Below, piece after piece: positions 47,013 to 58,499 of a stretch of 64,000 bases of DNA. Position 1 is the first letter of the stretch, and the number at the start of each line of letters is the position of its first letter. Under the pieces are notes generated by a model. The model had not been told where the DNA came from and searched no databases. It was given only the letters and a program-made list of their open reading frames with translations. This stretch comes from Poronia punctata (lineage: Eukaryota > Ascomycota > Sordariomycetes > Xylariales > Xylariaceae), in the NCBI GenBank assembly GCA_022579005.1, contig MU401542.1, forward strand, positions 1 through 64,000, read 5' to 3'. The translations under genes were made by a program, and so were the position numbers.

Positions 47013-47779
47013 GGATGATGTCGTTTCGTATTCCGAAAGGAGCTTGCCGGTCAAGCTCTCGAGACTCATAATATTTACTGGGCGGGCGGGAATTTGAACG
47101 TATCGTTTCCTGCGATTAACTAATTGCACAAATAATACACGAATGTTGAATGAATTGTTTCTCGTTTCTTGAAGCGAGTGTGTCTGACCACTGTATGATT
47201 CTGGAGTGGTTCCTCTATATACTAATAGCTGCGTAGAAGTTGGATAGGAAAATACCTAAGTAACCTCTATAAAATCAGGCCAAGACCGGTTACTGTACCA
47301 GGTAATATCCATCTGGACGCCTACTGCCTTTTAAAGTGAATAGTTTGGTTTATCCTTTGCATTCTGCCATGGGTTTTTGCGTTGGCGTAGTGAGAACTAC
47401 CAGTACGAGGATTCGGAGGGCATCTGGAGAGGACCGCCATCATTACTCGTCTTAGATAAACATGCTAGTGGGATTAAAGTATGCGTGCGCACGTGGTGAA
47501 GGATTTGAATGAACGATTTTCTTTCAACCAACACGAGTCGTCCACTGATGGTTGCCGTCATGAGGCAAAAATGCTGAAGAATTGCATTTGCATGTTCTTT
47601 GAGACTACGGCACTTTGGGTAAGTGGGTCCGGAAAAACCTAGTGGCGAACCAACAACCAATGACGAGCACATTAATTCCCAATTGTATCCAACCTCGAAG
47701 CTCCCGTCCATATCGAGGTGTGGTTGCCATCTGAGCTCGATGAACCATTCCATCGCCAATTGACCTGCACATAACGCAG
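47013..47779. other. Intergenic, no gene supported
   Basis: 3' flank of the secreted-protein gene and promoter of the complex I gene. A minus frame overlapping 47397-47834 is non-coding in appearance and runs into the complex I start. Confidence 0.6.
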
Positions 47780-49335
47780 ATGGCGTCGCTCTACCGCATC
47801 GCAGGCCGCGGCGCCAGGCGCCTGCAGCTTGCACGACCTACCATACGCGCCTTTTCCACCAGTGGCATCCGAGCTGCCGACGAAATCTCCCGCGCTGAAC
47901 TCACACACCGAACCACGCTCCAGCCCGTCGACCCCGACTTCGCCCGGCCAGTCGATCCTTATGGCGGCTTGAGGCCCGACAGCGCGCCATCGTCGGATGC
48001 CAATATCAGCGAGCGCAAGATCAGACACTACACCGTCAACTTCGGCCCGCAGCATCCCGCCGCCCACGGTGTGTTGCGTCTTATTCTAGAGCTGAGCGGA
48101 GAGGAAATCATCCGTGCCGATCCTCACGTCGGTCTCCTACACCGCGGAACCGAGAAGCTCATCGAGTACAAGTCATACCTACAAGCTCTGCCATATTTCG
48201 ACCGATTAGATTACGTCTCCATGATGACCAACGAACAATGTTACTCCTTGGCCGTTGAAAAGCTCTTGAATATCGAAATTCCCGAGAGAGCCAAGTGGAT
48301 TCGAACCCTGTTCGGCGAAATTACTCGCGTCTTGAATCATCTCATGTCTGTTTTATCCCACGCTATGGATGTTGGTGCATTGACACCTTTCCTTTGGGGG
48401 TTCGAGGAACGAGAAAAGTTGATGGTATGGATGATCTCATGGGATTTGTCGCGTGAAAATCGTGTGTTTGAAACACACAAGTTCCAGCTGCTAATCTATG
48501 GATTGAACCGTTTTAGGAATTCTATGAGCGTGTCTCCGGAGCCCGTCTTCACGCCGCCTATGTTAGACCAGGTGGTGTCCACCAAGATATCCCCCTCGGT
48601 CTACTAGACGACATCTACCAATGGGCTACCCAGTTCGGCGACCGTATCGACGAAACCGAGGAAATGTTGACGGACAACCGTATTTGGATCCAGCGTCTAA
48701 AGGGTATCGGTGTCGTCCCCGCTGCCGAAGCTCTCAACCTGGGTTTCACGGGCGTCATGCTGCGAGGATCTGGTGTCCCATGGGACATCCGGAAGAGCCA
48801 GCCTTATGACGCCTACGACCAGGTTGAATTCGACGTCCCAGTTGGTGTCAATGGTGACTGCTACGACAGATACCTCTGCCGTATGGAGGAATTCCGTCAA
48901 TCGCTTCGCATCATCCATCAGTGCCTGAACAAGATGCCCGCCGGCCCCGTTCGCGTAGAAGACTACAAGGTATCGCCACCCCCACGTTCGGCCATGAAGG
49001 AGAACATGGAGGCACTCATCCACCACTTCTTGCTATATACCAAGGGTTACGCCGTACCGCCGGGAGAGACATACTCGGCTATTGAGGCTCCGAAGGGCGA
49101 GATGGGTGTATACATTGTCAGTGACGGCAGCGAGAGGCCCTACCGATGCCACATTCGGGCGCCTGGTTTCGCCCATTTGGGTGGCTTCGATCACGTCGCA
49201 AGAGGCCATCTACTTGCCGATGCCGTAGCTGTGATTGGTACTATGGATCTGGTGTTTGGTAAGTTCTAATTCTGGTCTTGTCCTACCTTGATGTTTCTAA
49301 CTAACACGGAATTTCTAGGTGAGGTTGACAGGTAA
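47780..49335 (+). CDS. nuo-49: NADH:ubiquinone oxidoreductase 49 kDa subunit
   Basis: Nuclear-coded core subunit (NDUFS2/NuoD) of mitochondrial complex I; it forms much of the ubiquinone site next to cluster N2. Exons 47780-48424, 48517-49258 and 49319-49335 give 467 residues. An Arg-rich, acid-free presequence ([20 protein letters not shown]) fits mitochondrial import. Core motifs: [72 protein letters not shown] and [10 protein letters not shown]. The last exon is only 17 nt and codes the end of GEVDR, the standard C-terminus. The true join at 48424/48517 restores [20 protein letters not shown]; reading through the intron would end at 48607. Confidence 0.97.
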
Positions 49336-49966
49336 ATTGCATGAACAAATATTAGACCAAACTTCAAATAGAGACCCCCCGAAATAATGCAACGACCATG
49401 TACTCGCATTCATCATTTCCATATGTATATTAACCGGAGAAGAGAAGGGGGGGGGGGGGGGCAAAAGGCAAAGGGTTCATCCAAACATGTGTGCTTGGTC
49501 TAGAGTAGTGGTAGTAGTAGTAGTTGTTGGGCGCAGGACACGAGGTGTGGTTGGTAAATATATATGCATAACTGTTATATTCCTTTTGTTATGTTTTATT
49601 ACCTACAACTTCCAAAATGTGTTGTCTGTTACGTGTCACACGTTATAATATCTGTGCGTCGTTCAGGCAGTGATTCATTCATACTGTTGGGTATGAGCGC
49701 TACCATTTATGTATCGTATGCTACTTGAATTGTTGGGTACATACCTAAGGTATGTAGTACACACCTACCCTATCCCGAACTTGTTATTTCATTTTTATAT
49801 GACATGTTGTACCAACTCAACTTCAGGTAACCCACCTAGTCGACTTGAACTCGGCAAGTTAACATCAAGAATTTTCCCTGCTCAGTCAACCACGGTCCAC
49901 AGTCCAACCAAAACCCGACCTTGCTTGTTACCTACTCGGCACTAGGTACAAGAGAAGAGGTACCCG

Positions 49967-49992
49967 GTCAGTCAGTCAGTCAGTCAGTCAGT
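49967..49992. repeat. TCAG tetranucleotide tandem
   Basis: About six consecutive GTCA/CAGT units in intergenic sequence. Confidence 0.9.
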
Positions 49993-50091
49993 TACTCTCC
50001 TCCTAATCAACAATAGATAGTAGTACCCCTTTCTCATAGGCTTCAAATTATCTCCTCCTCCCCTCCTCCCTCCATTGTGAGTTGCATTTCC

Positions 50092-50113
50092 GTGTGTGTG
50101 TGTGTGTGTGTGT
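50092..50113. repeat. GT dinucleotide run
   Basis: Eleven consecutive GT units in intergenic sequence. Confidence 0.9.
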
Positions 50114-50150
50114 TATTTACGAGTACATACATGTACATACTGTGTAGACA

Positions 50151-50162
50151 CGTACCGGTACG
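50151..50162. repeat. Perfect 12-bp palindrome CGTACCGGTACG
   Basis: The sequence equals its own reverse complement. It lies nine bases before a longer inverted repeat. Confidence 0.85.
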
Positions 50163-50170
50163 GTAGTATG

Positions 50171-50200
50171 CTAGGTTAGGTATGTAAGTACCTAACCTAG
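50171..50200. repeat. Inverted repeat, perfect 12-bp arms, 6-nt loop
   Basis: CTAGGTTAGGTA at 50171-50182 and its exact reverse complement TACCTAACCTAG at 50189-50200. The arm word (TAGGTTAGGTA) recurs in part elsewhere between genes in this window, for example near 39630 and 53700. Confidence 0.85.
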
Positions 50201-51462
50201 GTAATGTAATGTAGTTGGGTATATGGAGAAAACGAAAACAAAGTAAAATGTACGAGGAAAAGAATCTCTGTAGGGAACCCGGACGACGCACGACCGCACA
50301 TCAGCAGCTAAGGTAGTGAGTGTCCTCTCTTGTTGGCGCCTCATCCCGTAAAGTATGAGATGATTCATGTCTGGGTAGGTAGGTATCTATCTTCTCGCGT
50401 ACTGTAGTTTATTAAGTCATGGTCGTCTCCTAGCCCACTTAGTGGCATGTCTGGGTATCTTCGCTTCTTGCCTCCAGCTCCGTTTGGACCCGTCTATCTC
50501 TTTTCAGCCAGTGGATACCGAGTTATAGACGGGGGAAAGAACGTCAAGCACCATCCGCATATTCCTATCATCCTCATCCACTAATATTGTAGATGTAGAC
50601 GTAAAAATGAATAAATATGGCATCAAACCCATGTCCTTAGGTAATTTCATGGTTCACGCTTCAGATCGAGTTTTTTTGGCCGTTAAAGTGAATAAAAATA
50701 AAATCAACGTTATTCTATCTAGATCACTCATCCAACCGGAGAGGCTATCAATAGATAATTTAGAGAAATCCGAGCCCGACATAACAAAGGAAAAACAGAA
50801 GAAGTAAGAGATTGCCGCCTGTCTACATGATAACAGTTTTCCGTTCCTTTTCCCCAGTACCTTTTCCCGTCCGTTCGTTGCCATCGTGAGGTGTCGTATG
50901 TAATATGATATGAAGTGTATTGATACCCGTCCCGTGTCCATGACTTTATGAATTGAGAAAGCCGCCCCTTGACCTGTCCTTTTTGTGTATCCCTTGTATT
51001 GCCGTAAGAACTCCTGTTATATCGAATAAATGAACGGGGGTGTATGGATGGATGAGTCGGGTTTGGAGATGTGTGAGAATGATGGCCGTCCGCAACGTAA
51101 GTCGGTATGAGTCAGCATTAAAATTCCCTAATAAATCTGGACAGTTTGCCCCCATGTGCCTGGTTCGTCGTAGCAAACCGCACAAACAGGCAGTAAGAAA
51201 TAAAATCGAAATATCCTCCCCTTATTTTATATACTGCAGATGCGATTGCAGCTATCATAATATGTTTTACGGCTTTTTCGGCTTTTTCGGCTTTTTTTTT
51301 TCCATTTTTTCCATATTTTGTCGAGTTGTTTCCACGTTTATAACGCCTCTGTCGCATGTAGTTGGATGAACATTAAACAAAGGAGAAGACAGGAGAGGAA
51401 ATGATGGGCAGGCCATTAGTGGGCGAATGCCCGATCAACCTGGGTAACTAGCCGCAGCATGG

Positions 51463-52836
51463 CTACCCCTGACGCTGCCTCCAGAGCGCCTTGAGGTTAA
51501 GATCGCATTGCTCAAAGCTTCCAGAATGCGCATCACCTTCAGGTCCGGCACCAAGAGGGAACCCAGCGATGATCCGCTGCGGGGCTGGACATTCTATAAT
51601 GGTTCTCATATCGCTTCCTTCACCTCCTTGGGGTCCCTCGGTGATGGGACATCCGGCAATAGGCGTGCTCTCGTTCATTTCATAGTGGGCTGTCTGGATA
51701 TCGAGGGGTGCCTTTCCCATGAATCTCGTGGGTCGGGGTCCCACCAAGCCGAGGGCATTGTCGAGGATCGAATTGTATGCCTGACTGGGCAGGGAATGGG
51801 TGGGCTCGCCGATAGGAATTTGCGGAAGACTCTGAAATCCATAGGGGTTGATCGGGGCGCTATGAGTTCGACGGATCTCGTTGGCATTGGATTCTGTGAT
51901 GGCAGGACTAGATGCAGGGGCCCGGGTAATGTTACTATCTTCAAGAGAGATCGAGGAACCGGAATCGTTGTGGTAGAGATTATCAGCATCGGCAGAACCT
52001 GGAAGCGGTATGTTAGCTCAAGATGTTTAAAGCGATTGTTTGCGTGTTTTTGAACACTTACCTTGGTGCTGATCCTGATCTTGGTCCCGATCTTGGTCCT
52101 GCCCCAGGTCCTCTTCCCCTATGGTGTATGGTTGATAAGCCTCGAAGCTTACATGACAATAACATTTGTCATTGTGGTGAAGAATGGCGTGGTCTCTGGT
52201 CCACTCAGCAGCGTGCATACTGGGGAGACGAATGGTAACTTCGACCCCGTTCTGAACTTCCTTTACGCTGTACAGAGCAGGTACGCGCGTTCCTTCCCCT
52301 TGAGTTCCCGACGGTCCTGCATCTGCATTGTTGGATGTAGCACCCAAGGCAGCAGCTACCTGAAGATCGACAGGCGCTTCCACTTCCTTCCCCTTCCCTT
52401 TTCCCTTTCCCTTGGGTCTGTTCTTGCGGGGCTTGCGCTTGCTCTTTCCGTTTCCATTTCCATCTCCATTGCCGTTGCCGTTGCCATTGCAATCCTGGCT
52501 CTGGCTTGGACTACCGGACCCGGAAGCGGTTGTACCGTTTACAATACAAGGAGAGCTTCGATGGATCTGACGGGGCCCGAGAAGAGCGGGGAATCTTACC
52601 TCGCACTTACACACGCCCCGTTCATGCATCCATTGATGCTCATGCTCTATTATGTCGACGGTCCTAGCGTGTATGATGCGGGAACATCCGGGGCAGAACG
52701 AGTCCTCCAGGAACGGCCGGACCGCTGGCCGAGGGCAACACGGGTTATTGTAGATACTGGTAGTGAGAGGGCAAGGGCGGTTGACAGCCACCGAGGTGTG
52801 ACCACACTTGTATGCGAGGAACTCTGAGAAGCACAT
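51463..52836 (-). CDS. Fungal protein of unknown function with Cys/His-rich N-terminus
   Basis: Exons 52062-52836 and 51463-51998, with a 63-nt GTAAGT...CAG intron, give 436 residues; ATG at 52836. The first 75 residues carry a dense Cys/His pattern (MCFSEFLAYKCGH, RPCPLT, NPCCPRPAVRP, FCPGCSRIIH). This may bind zinc and is, from memory, typical of an uncharacterised family of filamentous fungi. A low-complexity basic region with NGNGNGDGNG and KGKGKGKGK runs follows at about 110-150. Next come VTIRLPSMHAAEWTRDHAILHHN and an acidic DQDRDQDQDQ tract at the exon junction. The second exon is Pro/Ser-rich with short conserved-looking phrases (APINPYGFQSLPQIPIGEP). No enzyme motif is visible. The antisense strand also has a long open frame across exon 1, which is a by-product of the repeats. 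Confidence 0.8.
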
Positions 52837-54385
52837 GGTGGGCTGTTGATTAACCGAAGAATGTGTTGGCTTGTACTAGATGATACTTGGAAAATGTTGA
52901 TAAATAAGAAGCAGATGCAGTAGACTAGGACTTCCTCGGCCTGGGATAAGGTGTAAGAAAACAACGATAGAGGGAAAGCGAGAAGGAAAGGGTTGTGGAT
53001 GGGGAAGAAGATCCTGGCTAGTTGGAAGGGAGAGAGCCGGGGTATTTGTAGTCGAGGGTCGACGCAGACCAGCGAGGGGAATGCAATGTACAATGGGTGG
53101 AATGATGCCGTGACACAGAAGCGCTGGTCTGTCTCCCTGACTGAATAATGGCAAGCAAAGAGTTAATGTTAGGATGGCCACGGTACAATGTGACTTGACA
53201 GTAGTGTAGGGTGATGTACTCACGATAAACTCGAAGGCTGGGGATAAATATTGTGTATATCCAGTTCGGATACCTTTGGATTCCCACTACTTGAAGTGGA
53301 TAGTCAACACCATCCAAGGTAGGTCAGCAGGAGAGGACTTCAGATGGTCAAGTAGCTTCCAGGTAGATCACGGTATGTGCCGAAATAAACACAAAACGGT
53401 TGTCTAACGCAACAATGTGCACAAACTTGTCAAAGACCTCCCTGTCTGTGAATACTGAGGTGTGACCGTCACCTCCTCTCTTCTCTTTTGGGTTGGATGG
53501 TTAGGATTGCCTTTCACCACATTTGCGTAGCATTTGGTGACAAGTGTTGTATACACACTGCTTCCCAGTAGCCTTGATCCAAACACGTTCTCTACCTATC
53601 ATGGGTGGTGTGATCTTGAAACAAGTCTCCGAGTAGTAAGGGATACAACCTGAGTATAGACCATCATAGGACCCGAGCGTGGGATTATATGTTGTAAATA
53701 ACCTAACCTAACATCTCCTATACCTAGGTGGACCGAGTTTCTCGATCTACCAATAGAGCTTTATCGAAAGCTATGACCGGACGTGATCACGGGGCTATCT
53801 TGATGTTTGACCCTAATGCATCCCCTCGGTGTAACTCAAACGTCCAAGAGGAGAGGAACTCGACGCTGCCCGGTTTACACGATGGGATACCCGACTCCAA
53901 GACGTAAATAAAGGTAGGCAATGAGGATACCTGAGTATATGCCCTTGGAAGAACATATCTATCATATGTGCTGCTAACCACGTGTACTGTTAAGATGTTA
54001 TCCATGCCTGGTAGTTCCAGTTGAATATGATAGTGTCACTGGGACGTTCAAGTTGGCAACCGCCACTCTAGAGAATACCACCACCTGCTTTGACTACCTA
54101 GACAATAGCCTTCTGATTCACTGTGAATTTGAGTTTGCCAGGTCAAGGTACAGGTCCGTATTGTTGGTCGCCTGATTCCAAGAGTGCTGCTAACTTGAAA
54201 GGTCTTAGGGCGGTTAGCATTGACCGCCTATATGCAAAATAATATTTTGGCAAGAGCTACCTTTAATACTACTAAAAGGCTGCCTATATAGTACCCCGAG
54301 CTGGCATCAGGTACCCCCGAGGGCAAGAATTTAATAGCCTAGCAGGCAAAAGTGCTGGTCTCCTATCTAATCCGATACAGGCTCT
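52837..54385. other. Intergenic, no gene supported
   Basis: 5' flank of the Cys-rich protein gene and the left flank of the retrotransposon. A small hairpin (GGCGGT/ACCGCC, 54209-54228) is present. Frames of 60-147 codons on the minus strand overlap the probable leader and have no domain. Confidence 0.6.
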
Positions 54386-54390
54386 GTGCC
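54386..54390. repeat. Target-site duplication, left copy (GTGCC)
   Basis: GTGCC immediately before the left LTR, identical to the five bases immediately after the right LTR. Confidence 0.85.
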
Positions 54391-54550
54391 TGTCACAGTC
54401 TACACTGCCAGGGGGTCTGTAATAACTTATTGTTATTGCATAAGGAGGGAAGGTTTTTTTAAAAAGCAAAGGTCTTTTATATTTACTTATATAAGCGTTT
54501 TGGTGTAAACTTGGCCTGTATACGTAAGCACCGAGACTAGAATTGTAATA
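54391..54550 (-). repeat. Left LTR (3' LTR in element sense)
   Basis: 160 bp, aligning without any gap to 61735-61894. Differences between the two are all C/T or G/A. The inner terminus has decayed from the GTGACA seen in the right copy to GTAATA. Confidence 0.93.
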
Positions 54551-54553
54551 GTA

Positions 54554-54564
54554 CCCTTTTTTTT
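54554..54564 (-). other. Probable polypurine tract
   Basis: Minus-strand AAAAAAAAGGG three bases inside the left LTR, the position where plus-strand DNA synthesis is primed in LTR elements. Confidence 0.65.
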
Positions 54565-56799
54565 AAATTGTAGCTAACTGCAGCTATATATAAAAAAATA
54601 AAAACAAAAAAAGAAAATAAGGCTGCGTTTTTTAAAAAAAAGCATTTATATAAAAGCAAGCATTTTGTAGCAAAAGCGCTTTTAAAATAAAAAAGGCTTG
54701 CTTTTATAACGCAACTGCCTTATAAGCACTGTTGTTTATTGTTATGCTTTTTAAATTTTTATGCTTACGCTTTTATTTTTACTTGCTTTTACTTCTTTTT
54801 TATTTTTACTTTTTTTTATTACTTTTTTGCTTATAATTAGTTATTTTTAATTATTATACTTTTAATCCTTTATGCTGCGCTTTTAAGTTAAGGCTTTTTT
54901 GTTGTAATATTATGCCTATTTACTATCTAGTCTACTTAGCAAAAAAGATTTATTTTTATTATATTTAAACTTTAGTTAAAAAATATAAAAAAATAAAGCT
55001 AAGCTAGCGCGCTAGTAATATACTTAAAATTAGCTGTTTTTTTGCTACTAGTTTGTTTATGCGTTATAAGTAATATGTTAAGTATAAAAATATATATAAA
55101 GTAGTAAATAAAAAGAAATAAAAAAAAAATCTTTATATATATTTAATAAGCTACGTAGCTAACTACGTATATATTAAAAAATGCTTAAAATTTAATAGCG
55201 CTTTTGTTATAAGTTACTACGCTTTAAAAAAGCAATAATAATAATAATAATAAGGATTTTAAAGATTTTAAAAAGTTTTATAGTTTTATTTATTTTAACA
55301 ATATTTGCTAAGCTGCTTTTAATATAGTAATAAAGCTAGTAGCTGCTTTTAAAAATATAAAAAAAATTATTTGCTTAAAGCACAGTTTAGCTTTTATAAA
55401 AAAGTTTAAAAGCATATATATTGCTTATAACTTATTATTATATTATTACTAATAATATTATAAAGTATAAAAATTGCTTACTAGCAGTTTTTTTAAAGTT
55501 ACTAAAAGCTTGCTTTTGTTGCTAATTTGCGTTTAAAAAGTAAAAAGCGCAAAAAGCTTTTTGCTTAGTTTGCTATGTAGTTGCTTTGCTTTTTTTTTAG
55601 CAATATAAAAGCTGCTAGCTAAAAAAAAGCAAAGCGCTAGTTTTTTGCTGCTATTTACTAGGCTATAGTTGCTAATAACTATTATATAAAAAATATTAAA
55701 AATATTTAAAAGCTTTTTAATAATACGCTACTAGCTATTTATTTATAAAGTAAAAAGCTTTAGTTATAGTAGGTATAGTATTAGTTTGTTAAAGTTAGGC
55801 CGCTTTAGCTTTAATAGCATTATAAAAGTAACTAAAAAGTATGTTGTCAGCTTTTTAAAAGCAAAATAAAAAAAATAAAAAAAATTTTAAAGATTTTTTA
55901 ATAAAAAATTTAAAAAGCTATATAGTAGCGTATTTAGTAATAGCGTACTAAAGGCATAAAATTAGCTTGCTAGCGTTTTAGTTTTGTTTTATAACATTTA
56001 AAGCTATTTTAGTAGTTTTAGTTTGCTTAGGTTGTGCTAGTAAAACGCTACTATTTTAGCTTTGTTTTTTTTTAAATTACGCGCTAGTTTTTATAATAGC
56101 TAGTAAAGTATTAGCTACTTAACTTTATATATTAAGCTTTTAGTTTTATACTGCTTATAGTTAAAGATTTTGTTAAATAACTACTAAAGTTTTTTTTTTT
56201 TATTATATTTTACTATAACTATACTTTTTACTTTATTATTATAAGGCTTATTTAGCGCGTTTTAGCTAAGTAGCCTTTATATTGCTAAGCAAACTAATAA
56301 AGTATAAAATATTAAAAAAACTTTATATTATTAAAGTAAGTTAATAGCAATAGCTTATTTATAAACTTTAGTAATATTAAATAAGCTTATTTATTTTTTA
56401 GCTAGCTTTAGTAATAGTTTTAAAGTATAAAAGTATTTTATACTAATTTAAACTTTATTTTTTTTTTTATATTAAATTAAGTTAATATATGCTATATTAG
56501 TAGCGTTTATATAGTAAGTCTAAGCTTTAGCTATAAATAACTAAGCTTAAGTAGTTACTTTTTTAATTTGCTTAGCAATATTTAAAGCTGCTAAAAACTT
56601 ATTTTATTAGTTTTTTGTTTTATATTTAAACAAGTCTGCTGCTAGTTTAGTGCTAAGTTATAAGTGCTAGCTATAATTTATAAAAAACAAGCTAAAGCTA
56701 GTAGCTTTTAATATTTAATTATTTATTATAAATTTAGCTAGTAATAGCTAGTTTGCTTAGTTATTTTAATAATAGCTATAATAAGCTTTTAAGTATTAT

Positions 56800-57080
56800 T
56801 TTATTATAGCGTTTATAATTTTTATTTGCTTATTAGTTTTAAAGTAATATGCTATAAAATATAATAAAGTAATAGCTAAATAGCAGTTTAACTTTTTTTA
56901 AAAAATTAAAATAAATTATAACTTTTAGTTTAAAATTATAGTTTTAAAAGCACTATAAAGTTAATATACTACTAAAATAAAAGCGTTTATAAGCGTTGTT
57001 ATTATAATGTTTTTAATAAAAATAAAGTGTTATATTTTAGTAAGCTTGTTAATAATAACTAAAATGTGCTTATAGTTAAT
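56800..57080 (-). pseudogene. Integrase core relic
   Basis: One minus-strand frame, broken by several stops, keeps the spacing of a retroviral-type integrase core. It reads YKHILVIINKLTK (first catalytic region, the expected Asp now Asn). Further on come a decayed middle motif and YYFKTNKQIK, matching the usual HPxTNGQxE block. The changes seen are what G-to-A and C-to-T mutation would give. Confidence 0.75.
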
Positions 57081-58340
57081 TTTATTTTGCTTATATATTA
57101 GTAAAAGTTTAATAAAATTAATAAATATATTAAACTAAAGCTTATATAAAATAGGTAGTAGTTTAAAAAAACTTACTAGTAAGGTTTATAAATTTTTTAT
57201 ATGCTAATAAAAGTAGTATTTTTTTATAAACGTTTTAACGTTGCTATTAAGTTATAGCTAAGTATATATATATTTAACTAAGTTAATAGTTTTAAACTGC
57301 TTTAAGTAGCTTATTAGCAATATATTATAAGCATATAAAATTACTTTAAGCTTTGCAACGTTATTATTTAAAACAAAAACCTTATTTTTAATATAAATTT
57401 GTTTTTATTTAATAGTATAATTTATAAAGGCGCCTTAAAAACATTTTTGTATTAGTTTTAAAAAGCAGCGCACTTTTAAATTTTTAATTTTAGTAATAAT
57501 TTAAAAAACTAGCAATAACTGTATATAGGCATTATTAAGTACTTTATTAATTAAAGCTACGTTGCTAGTAAGTTGTAAGTATACTAATGCTTTATTATTA
57601 CTAGCTTACTTATTAAGTATAAGTAGTACTTAAAATTTATACGCTATTTAGTTATTAGTAGTATTTGTTTTACTTGCTAGCTTATTACTAAGCTGTTAAA
57701 AAAGTGTATTAAGTACTATAGCTTTTATTTTTAGCTAGTATATAATTTAAAACTTAAAATTATTAAAAAATTTTAACTAGCAGACTTATTATTAATTTAA
57801 AAGCTTTATAATAGTAAAGTGCTAAAAACTTTTATAGTTAGTAATAACTTTAATAACGTTTTTATATTTTTAAAGTTTTAAGCGCTATTTTTTAAAAGCT
57901 TTAATAATTGCTAAAAGCTTTTTATTATAAATTTTATAATTATATTTAGCTAAAGTATATTTTGCTAAAAAAAAGGCAATTAAGTATTAAGTACTTTTAT
58001 TGTTAAATTAATAAAAAACGCTACTTAATGCTTAGTTAAACGTATTAACTTTTATTATAGTTTTTTTAGCAAGGTTATAGTAAGCAAAAACTAAAGCAAT
58101 AGTAAACGCTTTTTTAAACGCTTTAAAAGTAGCAAAAAGCTATTTGCCTAGTAAGCCTAGCTACTTTTCTTTACTTATAAGTTTTATAAAAAGCTATATT
58201 ATTATTAAAAAGCTTTTAATAAAGCGTTAATAGTAGTTTATAAAGCTAATAAATTGCTATAAGTTTTAAAAAGTATTTAATAGTTTTTAGGTTATAATAG
58301 CTTTAATTTTAGCAAGGTTTATACTAATTTTATTTATTAA

Positions 58341-58499
58341 AATAATAAAGCTTAAGTACTTAGTTTTAGTAATATTAAATTTGCATTTTATAATGTTAAT
58401 TATAAAGCCAGCTTTAATAAGCCTTGCTAGTACCTTATAAACGTGTTGCTTATGCTTTTTTTTTAAGTTGCTATAAATAAAGATATTATTAAAGTATGC
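58341..58499 (-). pseudogene. Reverse transcriptase relic
   Basis: 53 codons open in one minus-strand frame. It reads AYFNNIFIYSN at 58467-58499, where the catalytic YxDD box belongs (both Asp now Asn). HKQHVYKVLARLIKAGF and KCKFNITKTKYLSF follow at the spacing normal for Ty3/gypsy RT. Catalytically dead as it stands. Confidence 0.85.

Larger units (their letters stand above)
49336..51462. other. Intergenic, repeat-rich, no gene supported
   Basis: Holds the 3' flanks of two convergent genes. It contains a 15-G run (49447-49461), an AGT patch (about 49505-49522), a TCAG tandem, a GT run, two strong palindromes and a triple CGGCTTTTT repeat (51270-51300). Frames up to about 109 codons lack domains. 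Confidence 0.6.

Noticed and set aside
49447..49461. 15-G homopolymer, and 13-C (27914-27926) and 16-A (39769-39784) runs
   Set aside because: Ordinary homopolymers; lengths may also be sequencing artefacts.
52063..52827. 254-codon open frame on the plus strand
   Set aside because: It is antisense to exon 1 of the Cys-rich protein; composition is hydrophobic and repetitive, and the minus-strand frame has a proper start, splice junction and continuation.
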